From: Mesorhizobium sp. B2-3-12
GTDB taxonomy: Bacteria; Pseudomonadota; Alphaproteobacteria; Rhizobiales; Rhizobiaceae
Assembly (NCBI RefSeq): GCF_006442205.1
Contig: NZ_VFVR01000001.1
Span: 868,001 to 932,000 of the forward strand
DNA: 64,000 nt
Reading direction: 5' to 3'
The stretch's first letter is position 1. Every line of letters starts with the position of its first letter. This document shows, piece after piece, positions 19,684 through 31,570 of the stretch. A model generated the notes under the pieces. It saw only the letters and a program-made list of their open reading frames with translations, made no database searches and was not told the origin of the DNA. Position numbers and translations under genes: made by a program.

Positions 19684-19711
19684 CCCTCCCAAGACACTCA
19701 CTGCTTACAAA

Positions 19712-19924
19712 CTACTGCGCGGGCGCAGGAGCAGGCGTTGCCGGAGCCGGCTCGGCAGGCTTGGTCGAATTATCAGTCGGGGCCGCGGGCTTCATCGGCT
19801 GCTCGGCGGCCGGCGGATTGGTGCTCTGCGTCGTGGTGTTGTCAGTGCCGGTGCCGCTGTCGCTGCAGGCCGCGACGCCCAGCAGGGCAAGTGCGGACAC
19901 GGAAGCAAGAATGATCTTTTTCAT
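19712..19924 (-). CDS. Small lipoprotein with Pro/Ala/Thr-rich tail
   Basis: 70 residues. MKKIILASVSALALLGVAAC is a lipoprotein signal peptide with lipobox VAAC and the acylated Cys at 20. The rest is low-complexity, rich in D, T, P and A, with repeats such as KPAAPT and PAPATPAPAPAQ, and probably disordered in the periplasm. No enzymatic domain is visible. It has its own terminator and lies divergent from the hydantoinase gene. Function unknown. Confidence 0.75.
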   Translation of the reverse strand: MKKIILASVSALALLGVAACSDSGTGTDNTTTQSTNPPAAEQPMKPAAPTDNSTKPAEPAPATPAPAPAQ

Positions 19925-20108
19925 AACATCTCTCCTTCAACACACGTTCACGTTGCGGTGAACGGTCGAAGGGAAAATGCGTGACTGGGCCGAGGGTTTC
20001 GTAACGTTGCGTTTCCGCCTGTAACATCAATGGCATGCGGGCGACATTGCTGCCGGCGCTTCGGCGCTTTAACAACGACACCGCAAACGCAATACCGGAG
20101 ACACAGGC

Positions 20109-23741
<3,633 letters not shown>

Positions 23742-23757
23742 GAAAGGCGTCAACAAG

Positions 23758-23775
23758 CTGTCACTGGCCTGTCAT
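23758..23775 (+). promoter_or_regulatory. Pho box upstream of btaA
   Basis: CTGTCAC (23758-23764), four bases, CTGTCAT (23769-23775): a near-perfect pair of the 7-bp direct repeats bound by PhoB. A -10 element would fall near 23785-23791 and transcription would begin about 23795-23800. This predicts induction of btaA-btaB under phosphate starvation, as known in Sinorhizobium meliloti. Confidence 0.85.
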
Positions 23776-23824
23776 GACCCTGGGTTACCCGCTTGCGGCA
23801 AAGCAAATGGGGAATCACTTTGCC

Positions 23825-25072
23825 ATGACGGACGTCTCCTCGGATCTGGTTTTTCGCCGCGGCAAGGAAGTTGGCAAGGCCGTCTACCAGAACCGCGCGC
23901 TTTCAAAAGCCGGCATCTCCGAGCGGCTGTTCGCCTTCCTGTTTTCCGGCCTGGTCTATCCGCAGATCTGGGAAGACCCTGACGTCGACATGGAGGCGAT
24001 GCAGCTTGGCCAGGGCCACCGCGTCGTCACAATCGCGTCAGGCGGCTGCAACATCCTGGCCTATCTCACCCGCTCGCCGGCACGGATCGACGCCGTTGAC
24101 CTCAACGCCGCCCACATCGCGCTGAACCGCATGAAGCTGGAAGCGGTTCGCCATCTGCCCTCGCAAGGCGACCTGTTCCGCTTCTTCGGTGCAGCCGATA
24201 CCAGCCATAATTCGGAAGCCTACGACCGCTTCATCGCGCCGCATCTCGATCCGGTCAGCCGGCATTACTGGGAGCGCCGCAACTGGCGCGGCAACAGGCG
24301 CATCGCTGTTTTCGACCGCAATTTCTACCAGACCGGACTGCTCGGCCTGTTCATCGCCATGGGCCACCGCACGGCGAAATTCTTCGGCGTCAACCCGGCG
24401 CGCATGATGGAAGCCAGGAATATCGGCGAGCAGCGCCGCTTCTTCAACGAGGAACTGGCGCCGGTCTTCGACAGGAAGCTTCTGAAGTGGGCGACCTCGC
24501 GCAAGGCTTCCCTGTTCGGCCTCGGCATTCCGCCGGCGCAGTACGATTCGCTGATCACCTCCGGCGACGGCACCATGGCCAGCGTGCTGAAGGCCCGGCT
24601 GGAAAAGCTCGCCTGCGATTTCCCCCTGCAAAACAATTACTTCGCCTGGCAGGCTTTCGCCCGCCGCTACCCGGAACCAGGCGAGGCCGCCCTGCCCGCC
24701 TATCTGGAAAAGCAGAACTACGACACCATTCGCGGCAACATCGACCGCGTCGCCATCCACCATGCCAACCTGATCGAATTCCTCGCCGGCAAGGATGCCG
24801 GCGCCGTCGACCGCTTCATCCTGCTCGACGCGCAGGACTGGATGACCGACGACCAGCTCAATGCGCTGTGGTCGGAGATCACCCGCACGGCCTCGGCCGG
24901 CGCCCGCGTCATCTTCCGCACCGCCGCCGAGCCCAGCCTGCTGCCAGGTCGCGTCTCCACCTCGCTGCTCGACCAGTGGGACTATAAGGACGAAGCATCG
25001 CGTGAATTCTCGGCCCGCGACCGCTCCGCCATCTATGGCGGCTTCCATCTCTATGTGAAGCGCGCGGCATGA
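23825..25072 (+). CDS. btaA: S-adenosylmethionine:diacylglycerol 3-amino-3-carboxypropyltransferase
   Basis: First enzyme of betaine lipid (DGTS) synthesis: it moves the aminocarboxypropyl group of SAM to diacylglycerol, letting the cell replace phospholipid when phosphate is short. The product (415 residues from MTDVSSDLVFRRG) has FSGLVYPQIWEDPDVDMEAM, the SAM-site stretch VVTIASGGCNILAYL, VDLNAAHIALN, and LLDAQDWM. ATGs at 23774 and 23807 are in frame, but 23774 lies inside the Pho box and cannot be transcribed from it; 23825 is chosen and 23807 remains possible. Four-base overlap with btaB. Confidence 0.92.
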   Translation: MTDVSSDLVFRRGKEVGKAVYQNRALSKAGISERLFAFLFSGLVYPQIWEDPDVDMEAMQLGQGHRVVTIASGGCNILAYLTRSPARIDAVDLNAAHIALNRMKLEAVRHLPSQGDLFRFFGAADTSHNSEAYDRFIAPHLDPVSRHYWERRNWRGNRRIAVFDRNFYQTGLLGLFIAMGHRTAKFFGVNPARMMEARNIGEQRRFFNEELAPVFDRKLLKWATSRKASLFGLGIPPAQYDSLITSGDGTMASVLKARLEKLACDFPLQNNYFAWQAFARRYPEPGEAALPAYLEKQNYDTIRGNIDRVAIHHANLIEFLAGKDAGAVDRFILLDAQDWMTDDQLNALWSEITRTASAGARVIFRTAAEPSLLPGRVSTSLLDQWDYKDEASREFSARDRSAIYGGFHLYVKRAA

Positions 25073-25749
25073 GCACGACGGAACTGCCGGCCAGCCCCGA
25101 ATTCAAGGCTAACCATGCCGAATTGATGGACGGCGTCTACCGCTGGCAGCGCCACATCTATGACCTGACGCGCAAATACTACCTGCTCGGCCGCGACCGG
25201 CTGATCGCGGGGCTGGACGTACCGCCGGGCGGCACCGTTCTGGAGCTCGGCTGCGGCACCGGCCGCAACATCATCCTCGCCGCCCGCGCCTATCCAGACG
25301 CGCGCTTCTTCGGTCTCGATATTTCGGCCGAAATGCTGGAAACGGCGGGCAAGGCGATCGACCGCGAAGGCCTGTCGGACCGGGTCGTGCTGGCAAGGGG
25401 CGATGCCACCGATTTCGCCGCCAAGGCGCTGTTCGGCAAAGCCAGCTTCGACCGGGTCTTCGTCTCCTATTCGCTATCGATGATCCCGGGCTGGGAGAAG
25501 ACGGTCTCGGCGGCACTTGCCGCGCTGACCCCGACGGGCTCGCTGCACGTGGTCGATTTCGGCCAGCAGGAAGGCCTGCCGGGGTGGTTTCGCGCCTTGC
25601 TGCGCGGGTGGCTGAAAAAATTCCACGTCACGCCACGCGAATCCCTGCGTGACGGTCTGGAATCGGAAGCCGAGCGCGCCAGCGCAACCTTCCGTTTTCG
25701 CACGCTTTATCGTGGCTATGCCTGGCTGGCTGTGATCAAGCTCGGGTAA
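25069..25749 (+). CDS. btaB: Betaine lipid N-methyltransferase
   Basis: Trimethylates diacylglyceryl-homoserine to DGTS. The 226-residue class I SAM methyltransferase has VLELGCGTGRNIILAA (motif I), FGLDISAEML (motif II) and FDRVFVSYSLSMIPGW. The short N-terminus MDGVYRWQRHIYDLTRKYYLLGRDRLIAGL is typical of BtaB. Translationally coupled to btaA and so also under the Pho box. Confidence 0.92.
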   Translation: MSTTELPASPEFKANHAELMDGVYRWQRHIYDLTRKYYLLGRDRLIAGLDVPPGGTVLELGCGTGRNIILAARAYPDARFFGLDISAEMLETAGKAIDREGLSDRVVLARGDATDFAAKALFGKASFDRVFVSYSLSMIPGWEKTVSAALAALTPTGSLHVVDFGQQEGLPGWFRALLRGWLKKFHVTPRESLRDGLESEAERASATFRFRTLYRGYAWLAVIKLG

Positions 25750-25855
25750 AAGTGGCCCGAGTTCGGGGCGCTTTCGCATTCGCGCTGGCCACCTGCCGCT
25801 CCATTCCCACCCCCGGCGGATGCGGTTATGGTATGACCTCAAGGTGAGGTGACAC

Positions 25856-26164
25856 ATGTTGATGACCACACGCAAGCCTGCAACGGTGGGCGAAATCCTC
25901 ACGGAAGAATTCATGCAGCCGCTCGGCCTGACACAGGCTGCTTTGGCGGAAGCGATGGGGGTCCAGCGCAAGCATGTCAACGAATTGTGCAACGACCGCC
26001 GCAACGTGACGGCTGCGACCGCGCTCATCCTGGCGCGGGTCTTCGGCAACAGCCCGGATTTCTGGCTCAACGTGCAGCGCCGCAGTGATCTTTGGACGGT
26101 CATGAACTCGCCCGACGAGCGAGCGCGTGTCGATCGCGCCAAGCCTTTGGCGACCGCGGCATAG
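25856..26164 (+). CDS. higA: HigA-family antitoxin, no HigB partner seen
   Basis: 102-residue XRE-type protein: KPATVGEILTEEFMQPLGLTQ, an HTH of about 20-70 with LAEAMGVQRKHVNELCNDRRNV, and LARVFGNSPDFWLNVQ, the HigA signature. A good GAGGTG ribosome-binding site precedes it; a second ATG two codons in is possible. HigB toxins are normally encoded directly upstream, but the 106-base gap after btaB has no room for one and downstream lies a repeat. It may be a stand-alone regulator. Confidence 0.85.
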   Translation: MLMTTRKPATVGEILTEEFMQPLGLTQAALAEAMGVQRKHVNELCNDRRNVTAATALILARVFGNSPDFWLNVQRRSDLWTVMNSPDERARVDRAKPLATAA

Positions 26165-26194
26165 AAGACAGATTGTATCGATCGACTTCCGCTT

Positions 26195-26322
26195 TAGAGC
26201 GGTTCAGCGTTTAATAGAAACGCCGAACCGCTCTAGCTCTTTGTTTCCACGCAATTCCCAAGGGGAAGCGCTACGCGCTTCTCCCAGGAAAACCGTTACA
26301 CACTTCTCCTGGAATTGCTCTA
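26195..26322. repeat. Palindromic intergenic repeat element
   Basis: Begins with a long imperfect palindrome (26195-26235): an 18-base arm carrying AGAGCGGTTC and GCGTTT, repeated inverted as AAACGC and GAACCGCTCT around a 5-base loop. A second part (to 26322) holds ACGCAATTCCC, short GCGC hairpins and ends GGAATTGCTCTAG. I recognise the combination as a common dispersed element of Mesorhizobium genomes. Its right end supplies the stop codon of the neighbouring serine hydrolase gene. Confidence 0.65.
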
Positions 26323-27699
26323 GTGCAGCGCCTTCACCAGCGCCCCGACCATTGCCTGCGGGCGATAATTGAGCTTGGCCGGCGTTAGCCCGAGCCGTAC
26401 CACGACCAATTGCTCGGAGGGAATGATGGCGACGGTCTGTCCGTCATGGCCTTCCATCCAGTAAGTGTCCTTGGGCAGGCCGGCGGCAACGCCCGCGCCG
26501 GGGGTTTCCTCATCGCCCGGCGCCTCTATCCACAACTGGCCCTTGCCGTAGACTTTCGAGGCGGGCGCCGGCTCGCGCATCCAGTCGACGAAACCGGCCG
26601 GCAGCATCTGGTTGCCGTTCCACACCCCGCTTTGCAGCAGGAACTGGCCGAAGCGCGCCCAGTCATGCGCCGTGGCGTAGAGGTAGGAAGAGCCGACGAA
26701 AGTGCCCTGCTCGTCGGTCTCGAGCACCGCGCTGTGCATGCCGAGCGGTTCGAATAGCGCCGTACGTGGCCAAGTCAGCGCCTTTGCCTTGTCGCCGATC
26801 GCGTCCTGCCAGAGCCGCGACAGCATCACCGCCGTGCCGCTCGAATAGGAAAACACCTTGCCCACCGCGCCGGTGAGCGGCTTGGCTTCGGCAAAGCCCG
26901 CCATGTCGGGCTCGAGATAGAGCATGCGCGTGACGTCGGCGACGTCGCCATAGTCCTCGTTGAATTCCAGCCCGCTCGACATCGCCATCATGTCGGCGAG
27001 GCTGATGGCGGCGCGGCCATCCGCCTTCCACGGCGTGAACAGGCCCTTGTTGTCGACTGCCATCTTGCCGTCCTTGACCAGCGTGCCGACGATGGCGGCA
27101 TTCACCGTCTTGGTCATCGACCAGCCGAGCAGCGGCGTCTTGGCGGAAAAGCCGTCGCCATAGCGTTCCGCGACGACCCGTCCGTTCTTGACCACGACGA
27201 TCGCGCGCATGCCGGTGCCGGCCATGGCGTCGTCGCCGACGATTTTCGCAACCTCCGGATTCTGCGAGGCATCGACCCGTTCGCCCTCGGGCCACAGCGC
27301 ATCCTGGCTCGTCGCCGCGGGTTCGGCATGGACCGCCGTGCGCCGCGCCTTGCCGATATCGCCGTCCGGGACCGAAGCGCAGCCCAGCCCGTCACGGGCA
27401 ACCGCCTCGCTCTTGCCGAGGAAGCCGAGCAGTCCGGCCGAAACCGTCCCCCGGTTCTTGTCGACCGAGACCCGCATCAGCCGCAGCAGCGGGTGGCCGG
27501 GCGCCTGCACATCGACGGCCAGCACCTCCTTGGCGTCGCGCCCGGCGACGAAGACGTTGGAGCAGACGATCTTGGCCGAATAGCCCGAACCGACGCGGAT
27601 GAGTTCCGGCGGCGCTATATACAGCCAGGCAAACAGCGCGGCGACCGCCAGCACGATCAGGCCAAGCAGCCATTTGACGATCTTGACGACGAACCGCAT
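26320..27699 (-). CDS. Membrane-anchored serine hydrolase, class C beta-lactamase fold
   Basis: 459-residue protein. An N-terminal membrane anchor (about 8-30, WLLGLIVLAVAALFAWLYIA) is followed by a periplasmic beta-lactamase/DD-peptidase domain (about 165-455). LLGWSMTKTVN carries the SxxK pair near Ser194 and Lys197, and FSYSSGTAVMLSRLW matches the YxN-like second motif. Such proteins are esterases, aminohydrolases or peptidases; true beta-lactamase activity is unlikely. The start at 27699 is set by GGGAGGAAACGC. The TAG stop lies in the repeat element at 26195-26322. Confidence 0.85.
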   Translation of the reverse strand: MRFVVKIVKWLLGLIVLAVAALFAWLYIAPPELIRVGSGYSAKIVCSNVFVAGRDAKEVLAVDVQAPGHPLLRLMRVSVDKNRGTVSAGLLGFLGKSEAVARDGLGCASVPDGDIGKARRTAVHAEPAATSQDALWPEGERVDASQNPEVAKIVGDDAMAGTGMRAIVVVKNGRVVAERYGDGFSAKTPLLGWSMTKTVNAAIVGTLVKDGKMAVDNKGLFTPWKADGRAAISLADMMAMSSGLEFNEDYGDVADVTRMLYLEPDMAGFAEAKPLTGAVGKVFSYSSGTAVMLSRLWQDAIGDKAKALTWPRTALFEPLGMHSAVLETDEQGTFVGSSYLYATAHDWARFGQFLLQSGVWNGNQMLPAGFVDWMREPAPASKVYGKGQLWIEAPGDEETPGAGVAAGLPKDTYWMEGHDGQTVAIIPSEQLVVVRLGLTPAKLNYRPQAMVGALVKALH

Positions 27700-27982
27700 G
27701 CGTTTCCTCCCAGGCAATCGCCTGCCCTTGTGTCATCGAATTGCCGCCATTGCTTCGGCAAAATCGGGCCTCTTGTCGAGCGCCGTCAACTGATTATCAA
27801 CCATGATCGGCGATCACATGATGCATGTCGCCCAAAAGTGCACAGCGGTTTTGGAACAACGACATGCACGAAATCAAGATATCAGGCGATGCGTGGGGCT
27901 ATCGTCTGGAGGGGCCAGACCAATTTAGGCCATCGGTGCACAGACCCATCAGCGACCGGCTGATTCCGGCTTGGAAGTTGCG

Positions 27983-28783
27983 ATGCGTCGTCTTGCGGTT
28001 CTTTTCATGCTGACGCTGCTCGGCGCCTGCTCGACCGTGGACGATCTGTCGCCGCTGTCGCCGTCCGCGTCGAGCAGTCCGACGGTGGCCGTGCGCGCGC
28101 CGCGCTTCGCCGATTCCAAGCCGCATGAATGGGACAGCGGCGCGCCATGGAACTATGTTGTCCACGGCACCGACGTCTCCAAATACCAGACCTCGGTCGA
28201 CTGGCCGGCGGCCAGGGCCAGCGGCATTTCCTTCGCCTTCATCAAGGCGACCGAGGGCGGCGACCGTTTCGATGAATATTTCAGCGAGCACTGGGCGCGC
28301 ACGAAAGCCAACGGCATTCCACGCGCCGCCTATCATTTCTTCTATTTCTGCACGCCGGCGGCCACCCAGGCGCGCTGGTTCATCCAGAATGTGCCTGTCG
28401 ACCGCTCGGCCATGCCGCCGGTGCTGGATATGGAATGGAATCCGAAATCGCCGACCTGCCGCCTGCGCCCCGACCCGGCCACGGTACGCGCGGAGATGAC
28501 CACCTTCCTCGAAATCGTCGAGCGGCATTATGGCAAGAAACCGATCATCTACACCTCGGTCGATTTCTTCGACGACAATGAATTGTCGACCTTCCGCGGC
28601 TATCCCTACTGGCTGCGCTCCGTCGCCGGCCACCCACGCGAAAAATATGGCAGCCACCCCTTCACCTTCTGGCAGTACACCGGAACCGGTATCGTTCCCG
28701 GCATGACCGGCAAATCCGACATCAACGTCTTCAACGGCTCGGAAGCCGCTTGGAACAAGTGGCTGCGGCAGAACACGCGCTGA
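27983..28783 (+). CDS. Lipoprotein with GH25 lysozyme-like domain
   Basis: 266 residues from the ATG at 27983 (GGAAG upstream). MRRLAVLFMLTLLGAC is a lipoprotein signal with lipobox LGAC. The rest is a glycosyl hydrolase 25 domain (about 55-262): VHGTDVSKYQTSVDW at the start, ISFAFIKATEGG, AAYHFFYF, and VLDMEWN, whose acidic pair is the expected catalytic site; FWQYTGTGIVPGMTGKSDINVFNG is the late motif. It would cut the MurNAc-GlcNAc bond of the cell's own wall. It precedes another wall hydrolase gene. Confidence 0.9.
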   Translation: MRRLAVLFMLTLLGACSTVDDLSPLSPSASSSPTVAVRAPRFADSKPHEWDSGAPWNYVVHGTDVSKYQTSVDWPAARASGISFAFIKATEGGDRFDEYFSEHWARTKANGIPRAAYHFFYFCTPAATQARWFIQNVPVDRSAMPPVLDMEWNPKSPTCRLRPDPATVRAEMTTFLEIVERHYGKKPIIYTSVDFFDDNELSTFRGYPYWLRSVAGHPREKYGSHPFTFWQYTGTGIVPGMTGKSDINVFNGSEAAWNKWLRQNTR

Positions 28784-28847
28784 TACCGGCTAACGGTCGC
28801 GAAGCCGGCTGGAATGGCGGCTGCGGCAGAAGAACCGTTGACACCGG
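28733..28847 (+). repeat. Diverged tandem duplication of the lysozyme gene tail
   Basis: The last bases of the GH25 gene (28733-28789, AACGG... to ...ATACCGG) are repeated directly at 28792-28847 with substitutions and small indels; both copies contain GGCTGCGGCAGAA and end ACACCGG or ATACCGG. The second copy lies after the stop codon and is out of the gene. Confidence 0.6.
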
Positions 28848-28957
28848 GCCTGCCGCCTGCTTTTCGACACTACCAGCGGTAAAGAGTGCAACCGCTGGTA
28901 ATTCAGGGCGTTAGGCTCCAGGCACGCCAATGCCCTCTTCGTTTCGAAAGGAAGCTG

Positions 28958-30136
28958 ATGCGACTGCGTTCCCAAGCCCTCGCGGCGCTGTTTCTGTGCG
29001 CCACGGCCTTGCCGGCGATGGCGCAGGAATGCGGCGGCGATTTCGAAACCTGGAAACAGGGCGTCGCGGCGGAAGCCAAGGCCGCCGGTGTCGGCGCCGT
29101 GGGTCTCGATGCGCTGGAGGATGCCACTTTTGACCCGAGGGCCCTGGCGCGCGACCGCGCGCAGGGCGTCTTCACGCAAACCTTCGTCCAGTTTTCCAAC
29201 CGCATGATCTCGGCCTACCGGCTGAAGCAAGGTGCGGCGAACATGAAGAAATACGCCGACATCTTCGCCCGCGCCGACCAGCAATTCGGCGTCCAGGCGC
29301 CTGTCATCACCGCCTTCTGGGCGCTTGAAACGGATTTCGGCGCCGTCCAGGGCGATTTCCATACGCTGAGCGCCTTGGTGACCCTGTCGCATGACTGCCG
29401 CCGCCCGCAATTGTTCCGGCAGCAACTGGTGCCGCTCCTGGAACTGATCGATCGCGGCGTGCTGCCGGCCGATGTCACGGGCGCCTGGGCCGGCGAAATC
29501 GGCCAGACGCAGATCCTGCCGTCCGACTATCTTGCGCGCGGCGTCGACGGCGATGGGGACGGCAAGATTGACCTGCGAAACAGCGTGCCGGACGTGATCA
29601 TGACCACGGGCAACAAGGTGCTGTCGCGCGGCTGGAAGCGCGACGAGCCCTGGATCCAGGAAGTGCGCGTGCCCGAGGAGATGCCGTGGGACCAGACCGG
29701 GCGCACCAACAAACTGCCGCTGACGCAGTGGGCGCAGTGGGGCGTCACCAATCCCAACGGCTCGCCGCTGGTCGACAAGGGCCTGAAGGCCGGCCTGGCA
29801 CTGCCGATGGGCCGCAAGGGTCCGGCCTTCCTCACCTATGAGAATTTCGACGTCTATCTCGAATGGAACCAGTCCTTTACCTACGCGCTGACCGCGGCCA
29901 ATCTCGCCGCGCGGCTCGCCGGCGCGCCGCCGCTCGATCCGCGCAATCCCGAGCCAGGTCTCAACAACGACCAGATGAAGGAACTGCAGACCAAGCTCGA
30001 AGCCAGAGGCTACGACGTCGGCACCGTCGACGGCATTTTGGGCACCAACACCCGTGAAGCGATCCGCAGGGAACAGATGCGGTTGGGCATGCCGGTGGAT
30101 GGCTGGCCGACGCCAGAGTTGTTGGGGAAGTTGTAA
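28958..30136 (+). CDS. Lytic murein transglycosylase, MltB/SltB3 family
   Basis: 392-residue periplasmic enzyme. From the ATG at 28958 (AAGGAAG upstream) there is a signal peptide ending LPAMAQ. The catalytic domain (about 25-320) has FWALETDFGAVQGDFHTLSALVTL with the catalytic Glu, WAGEIGQTQILPSDYLARGVDGDGDGKIDL, and NFDVYLEWNQSFTYALTAANLAARLAGAPP. A PG_binding_1 domain closes the protein (about 333-390, KELQTKLEARGYDVGTVDGILG). Confidence 0.92.
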   Translation: MRLRSQALAALFLCATALPAMAQECGGDFETWKQGVAAEAKAAGVGAVGLDALEDATFDPRALARDRAQGVFTQTFVQFSNRMISAYRLKQGAANMKKYADIFARADQQFGVQAPVITAFWALETDFGAVQGDFHTLSALVTLSHDCRRPQLFRQQLVPLLELIDRGVLPADVTGAWAGEIGQTQILPSDYLARGVDGDGDGKIDLRNSVPDVIMTTGNKVLSRGWKRDEPWIQEVRVPEEMPWDQTGRTNKLPLTQWAQWGVTNPNGSPLVDKGLKAGLALPMGRKGPAFLTYENFDVYLEWNQSFTYALTAANLAARLAGAPPLDPRNPEPGLNNDQMKELQTKLEARGYDVGTVDGILGTNTREAIRREQMRLGMPVDGWPTPELLGKL

Positions 30137-30137
30137 G

Positions 30138-30217
30138 GTAGTGAGTAGTGAGTAGTGAGTAGTGAGTAGTGAGTAGTGAAATATGGAGAATTCCCTACTG
30201 ACTACTCACTACTCACT
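30138..30217. repeat. Heptamer tandem repeat with inverted counterpart
   Basis: Six perfect head-to-tail copies of GTAGTGA fill 30138-30179, right after the transglycosylase stop. After about 20 bases the reverse complement (TCACTAC units) appears at 30195-30217, so the block can fold into a long hairpin. It separates two convergent genes and could work as a bidirectional terminator; the perfect tandem units suggest slippage and copy-number variation. Confidence 0.8.
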
Positions 30218-30223
30218 CTTTTC

Positions 30224-31444
30224 CTAATCCGCCATCGTCTCCAGGCTCGCAAAGCCTTGCGGCGCGTCGCCCTCGTCGAAGGGCGTCGTCACCTCGACGA
30301 AGGTGTCGGGATAAAAGCCGTTGAAGCGGGTCCTGAGCGACAGCGAGTAGGCGCCGATATGGCCGATCTCGATCCAGTCGCCGGTGTCGACGGTTTCGGG
30401 CAGCCAGAATGGCCGCGACAGGATGTCGACGGAATCGCAGGTCGCGCCGCACACCTTGAACGGCACGATGTTCTTCTCGTCGCCATTGCGCGTTCGGATC
30501 GCCGGATCGGGAATGAAGCGCGCCGGCAGCGTGATCTTGCCGGTCCATGAATCCGACAGCGACGCCCAGATGCCGTCATTGATGTAGAGACGCTTGCCCT
30601 TGCGCAACAGCACGCGCACGATCAGCGACAGGCAGCGCGCCACGATCACCCGGCCCGGCTCCGCCACCAGCGGCACCTGGTCGAACTGGTATTCCTTCAG
30701 GTCGCCCGACAGCCGCGACATGATCTGGCCGAGCGATGGCATCTCGATCTGCTTGCGGTTGGGATCATGGCCGTATTCGGCTGGAAAGCCGCCGCCGACA
30801 TCGAGCCCGGCAATGTCGAAGGTCAGCCGGTTGCGCACCCAGTCGGCCGAGGCCAGCGCCCGCTCATAGGTGTCGGGATCCTCGATCTGGCTGCCGACAT
30901 GGAAACACAGGCCAACCTTGTAGCCTGTGCGGTTCAACCGCTCGGCGAGTTCCACGGCATAGGCCGGCCCGGCGCCGAATTTCTTCGACAATTCGTAAGC
31001 GGCATGGCCCTTGGTCTGCACCCGCACGAAGACGGTGACCGCACCGGGATCGATGTCGAGCGCCCGCACCACCCGCGTCAGCTTGGTGATCTCGTCCTCA
31101 TGGTCGAGCGAGATGACGCGGATGCCGTATTTCTCCAGCGCCAGCTTGATATCCGACTGCGCCTTGACCGGGTGCATGTAGAGCATCTCGGCATCGGGCG
31201 AGACGGCGCGCACGGCGGCGAACTCGCCTGGCGAGGCGACGTCGAAAGCGGTGACGCCGGCCTCGACCAAGGTCTTCAGCACGATCTGCTCGCCATTGGT
31301 CTTCACCGCATAGGCGGTCTTGCCGGGGAACATGCCCATGAACTGCCTGGCGTCGGCCTTCAAGACCTGCGGACGAAAGCAATAGACCGGATCGTCAGGG
31401 CGAAGCGCCAGTGCCGCCTCGCGGGCATTCTCGAATCGCTGCAT
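30224..31444 (-). CDS. Ornithine/lysine decarboxylase, PLP fold type III
   Basis: Makes putrescine (or cadaverine) from ornithine (or lysine). The 406-residue alanine-racemase-fold protein has TAYAVKTNGEQIVLKTL with the PLP lysine near 48, DVASPGEFAAV, CFHVGSQIEDPDTY, LDVGGGFPAEYG, VAEPGRVIVARC, and VCGATCDSVDIL carrying the C-terminal active-site cysteine. This is the eukaryote-like ODC family common in Alphaproteobacteria. Its upstream minus-strand leader holds a candidate structured RNA. Confidence 0.9.
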   Translation of the reverse strand: MQRFENAREAALALRPDDPVYCFRPQVLKADARQFMGMFPGKTAYAVKTNGEQIVLKTLVEAGVTAFDVASPGEFAAVRAVSPDAEMLYMHPVKAQSDIKLALEKYGIRVISLDHEDEITKLTRVVRALDIDPGAVTVFVRVQTKGHAAYELSKKFGAGPAYAVELAERLNRTGYKVGLCFHVGSQIEDPDTYERALASADWVRNRLTFDIAGLDVGGGFPAEYGHDPNRKQIEMPSLGQIMSRLSGDLKEYQFDQVPLVAEPGRVIVARCLSLIVRVLLRKGKRLYINDGIWASLSDSWTGKITLPARFIPDPAIRTRNGDEKNIVPFKVCGATCDSVDILSRPFWLPETVDTGDWIEIGHIGAYSLSLRTRFNGFYPDTFVEVTTPFDEGDAPQGFASLETMAD

Positions 31445-31494
31445 GGACGAATCCTCGACTTCAGCCTGCGCACAATTAATCCAAGCTAGCGGCT

Positions 31495-31570
31495 AATGAA
31501 AACAATTCTGTGTCTCGCACCGCTGACGGTGCGGCAGTAGCCTTTTTGCCGGGAAGCTTGGCTGTCGGTC
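31495..31570 (-). ncRNA. Candidate speF-type leader RNA of the ornithine decarboxylase gene
   Basis: The decarboxylase gene has a long leader. On the minus strand a stretch with CCCGGCAAAAAGGCTACTGC is followed by a perfect 7-bp hairpin, CGCACCG (31533-31527) with CGGTGCG (31522-31516), then GAGACACAGAAT. A speF RNA motif is known upstream of ornithine decarboxylase genes in Alphaproteobacteria; I propose this as a member from position and structure, without a covariance-model check. Boundaries are approximate. Confidence 0.4.

Noticed and set aside
23774..23824. Earlier in-frame ATG for btaA at 23774
   Set aside because: It lies inside the Pho box and upstream of the transcript start that the box would direct.
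25750..25855. A HigB toxin upstream of the HigA-type gene
   Set aside because: The gap is too short for HigB and no frame in it resembles its C-terminus.
30138..30217. CRISPR-like array
   Set aside because: Units are 7 bases and contiguous with no spacers; it is a simple tandem repeat with an inverted arm.
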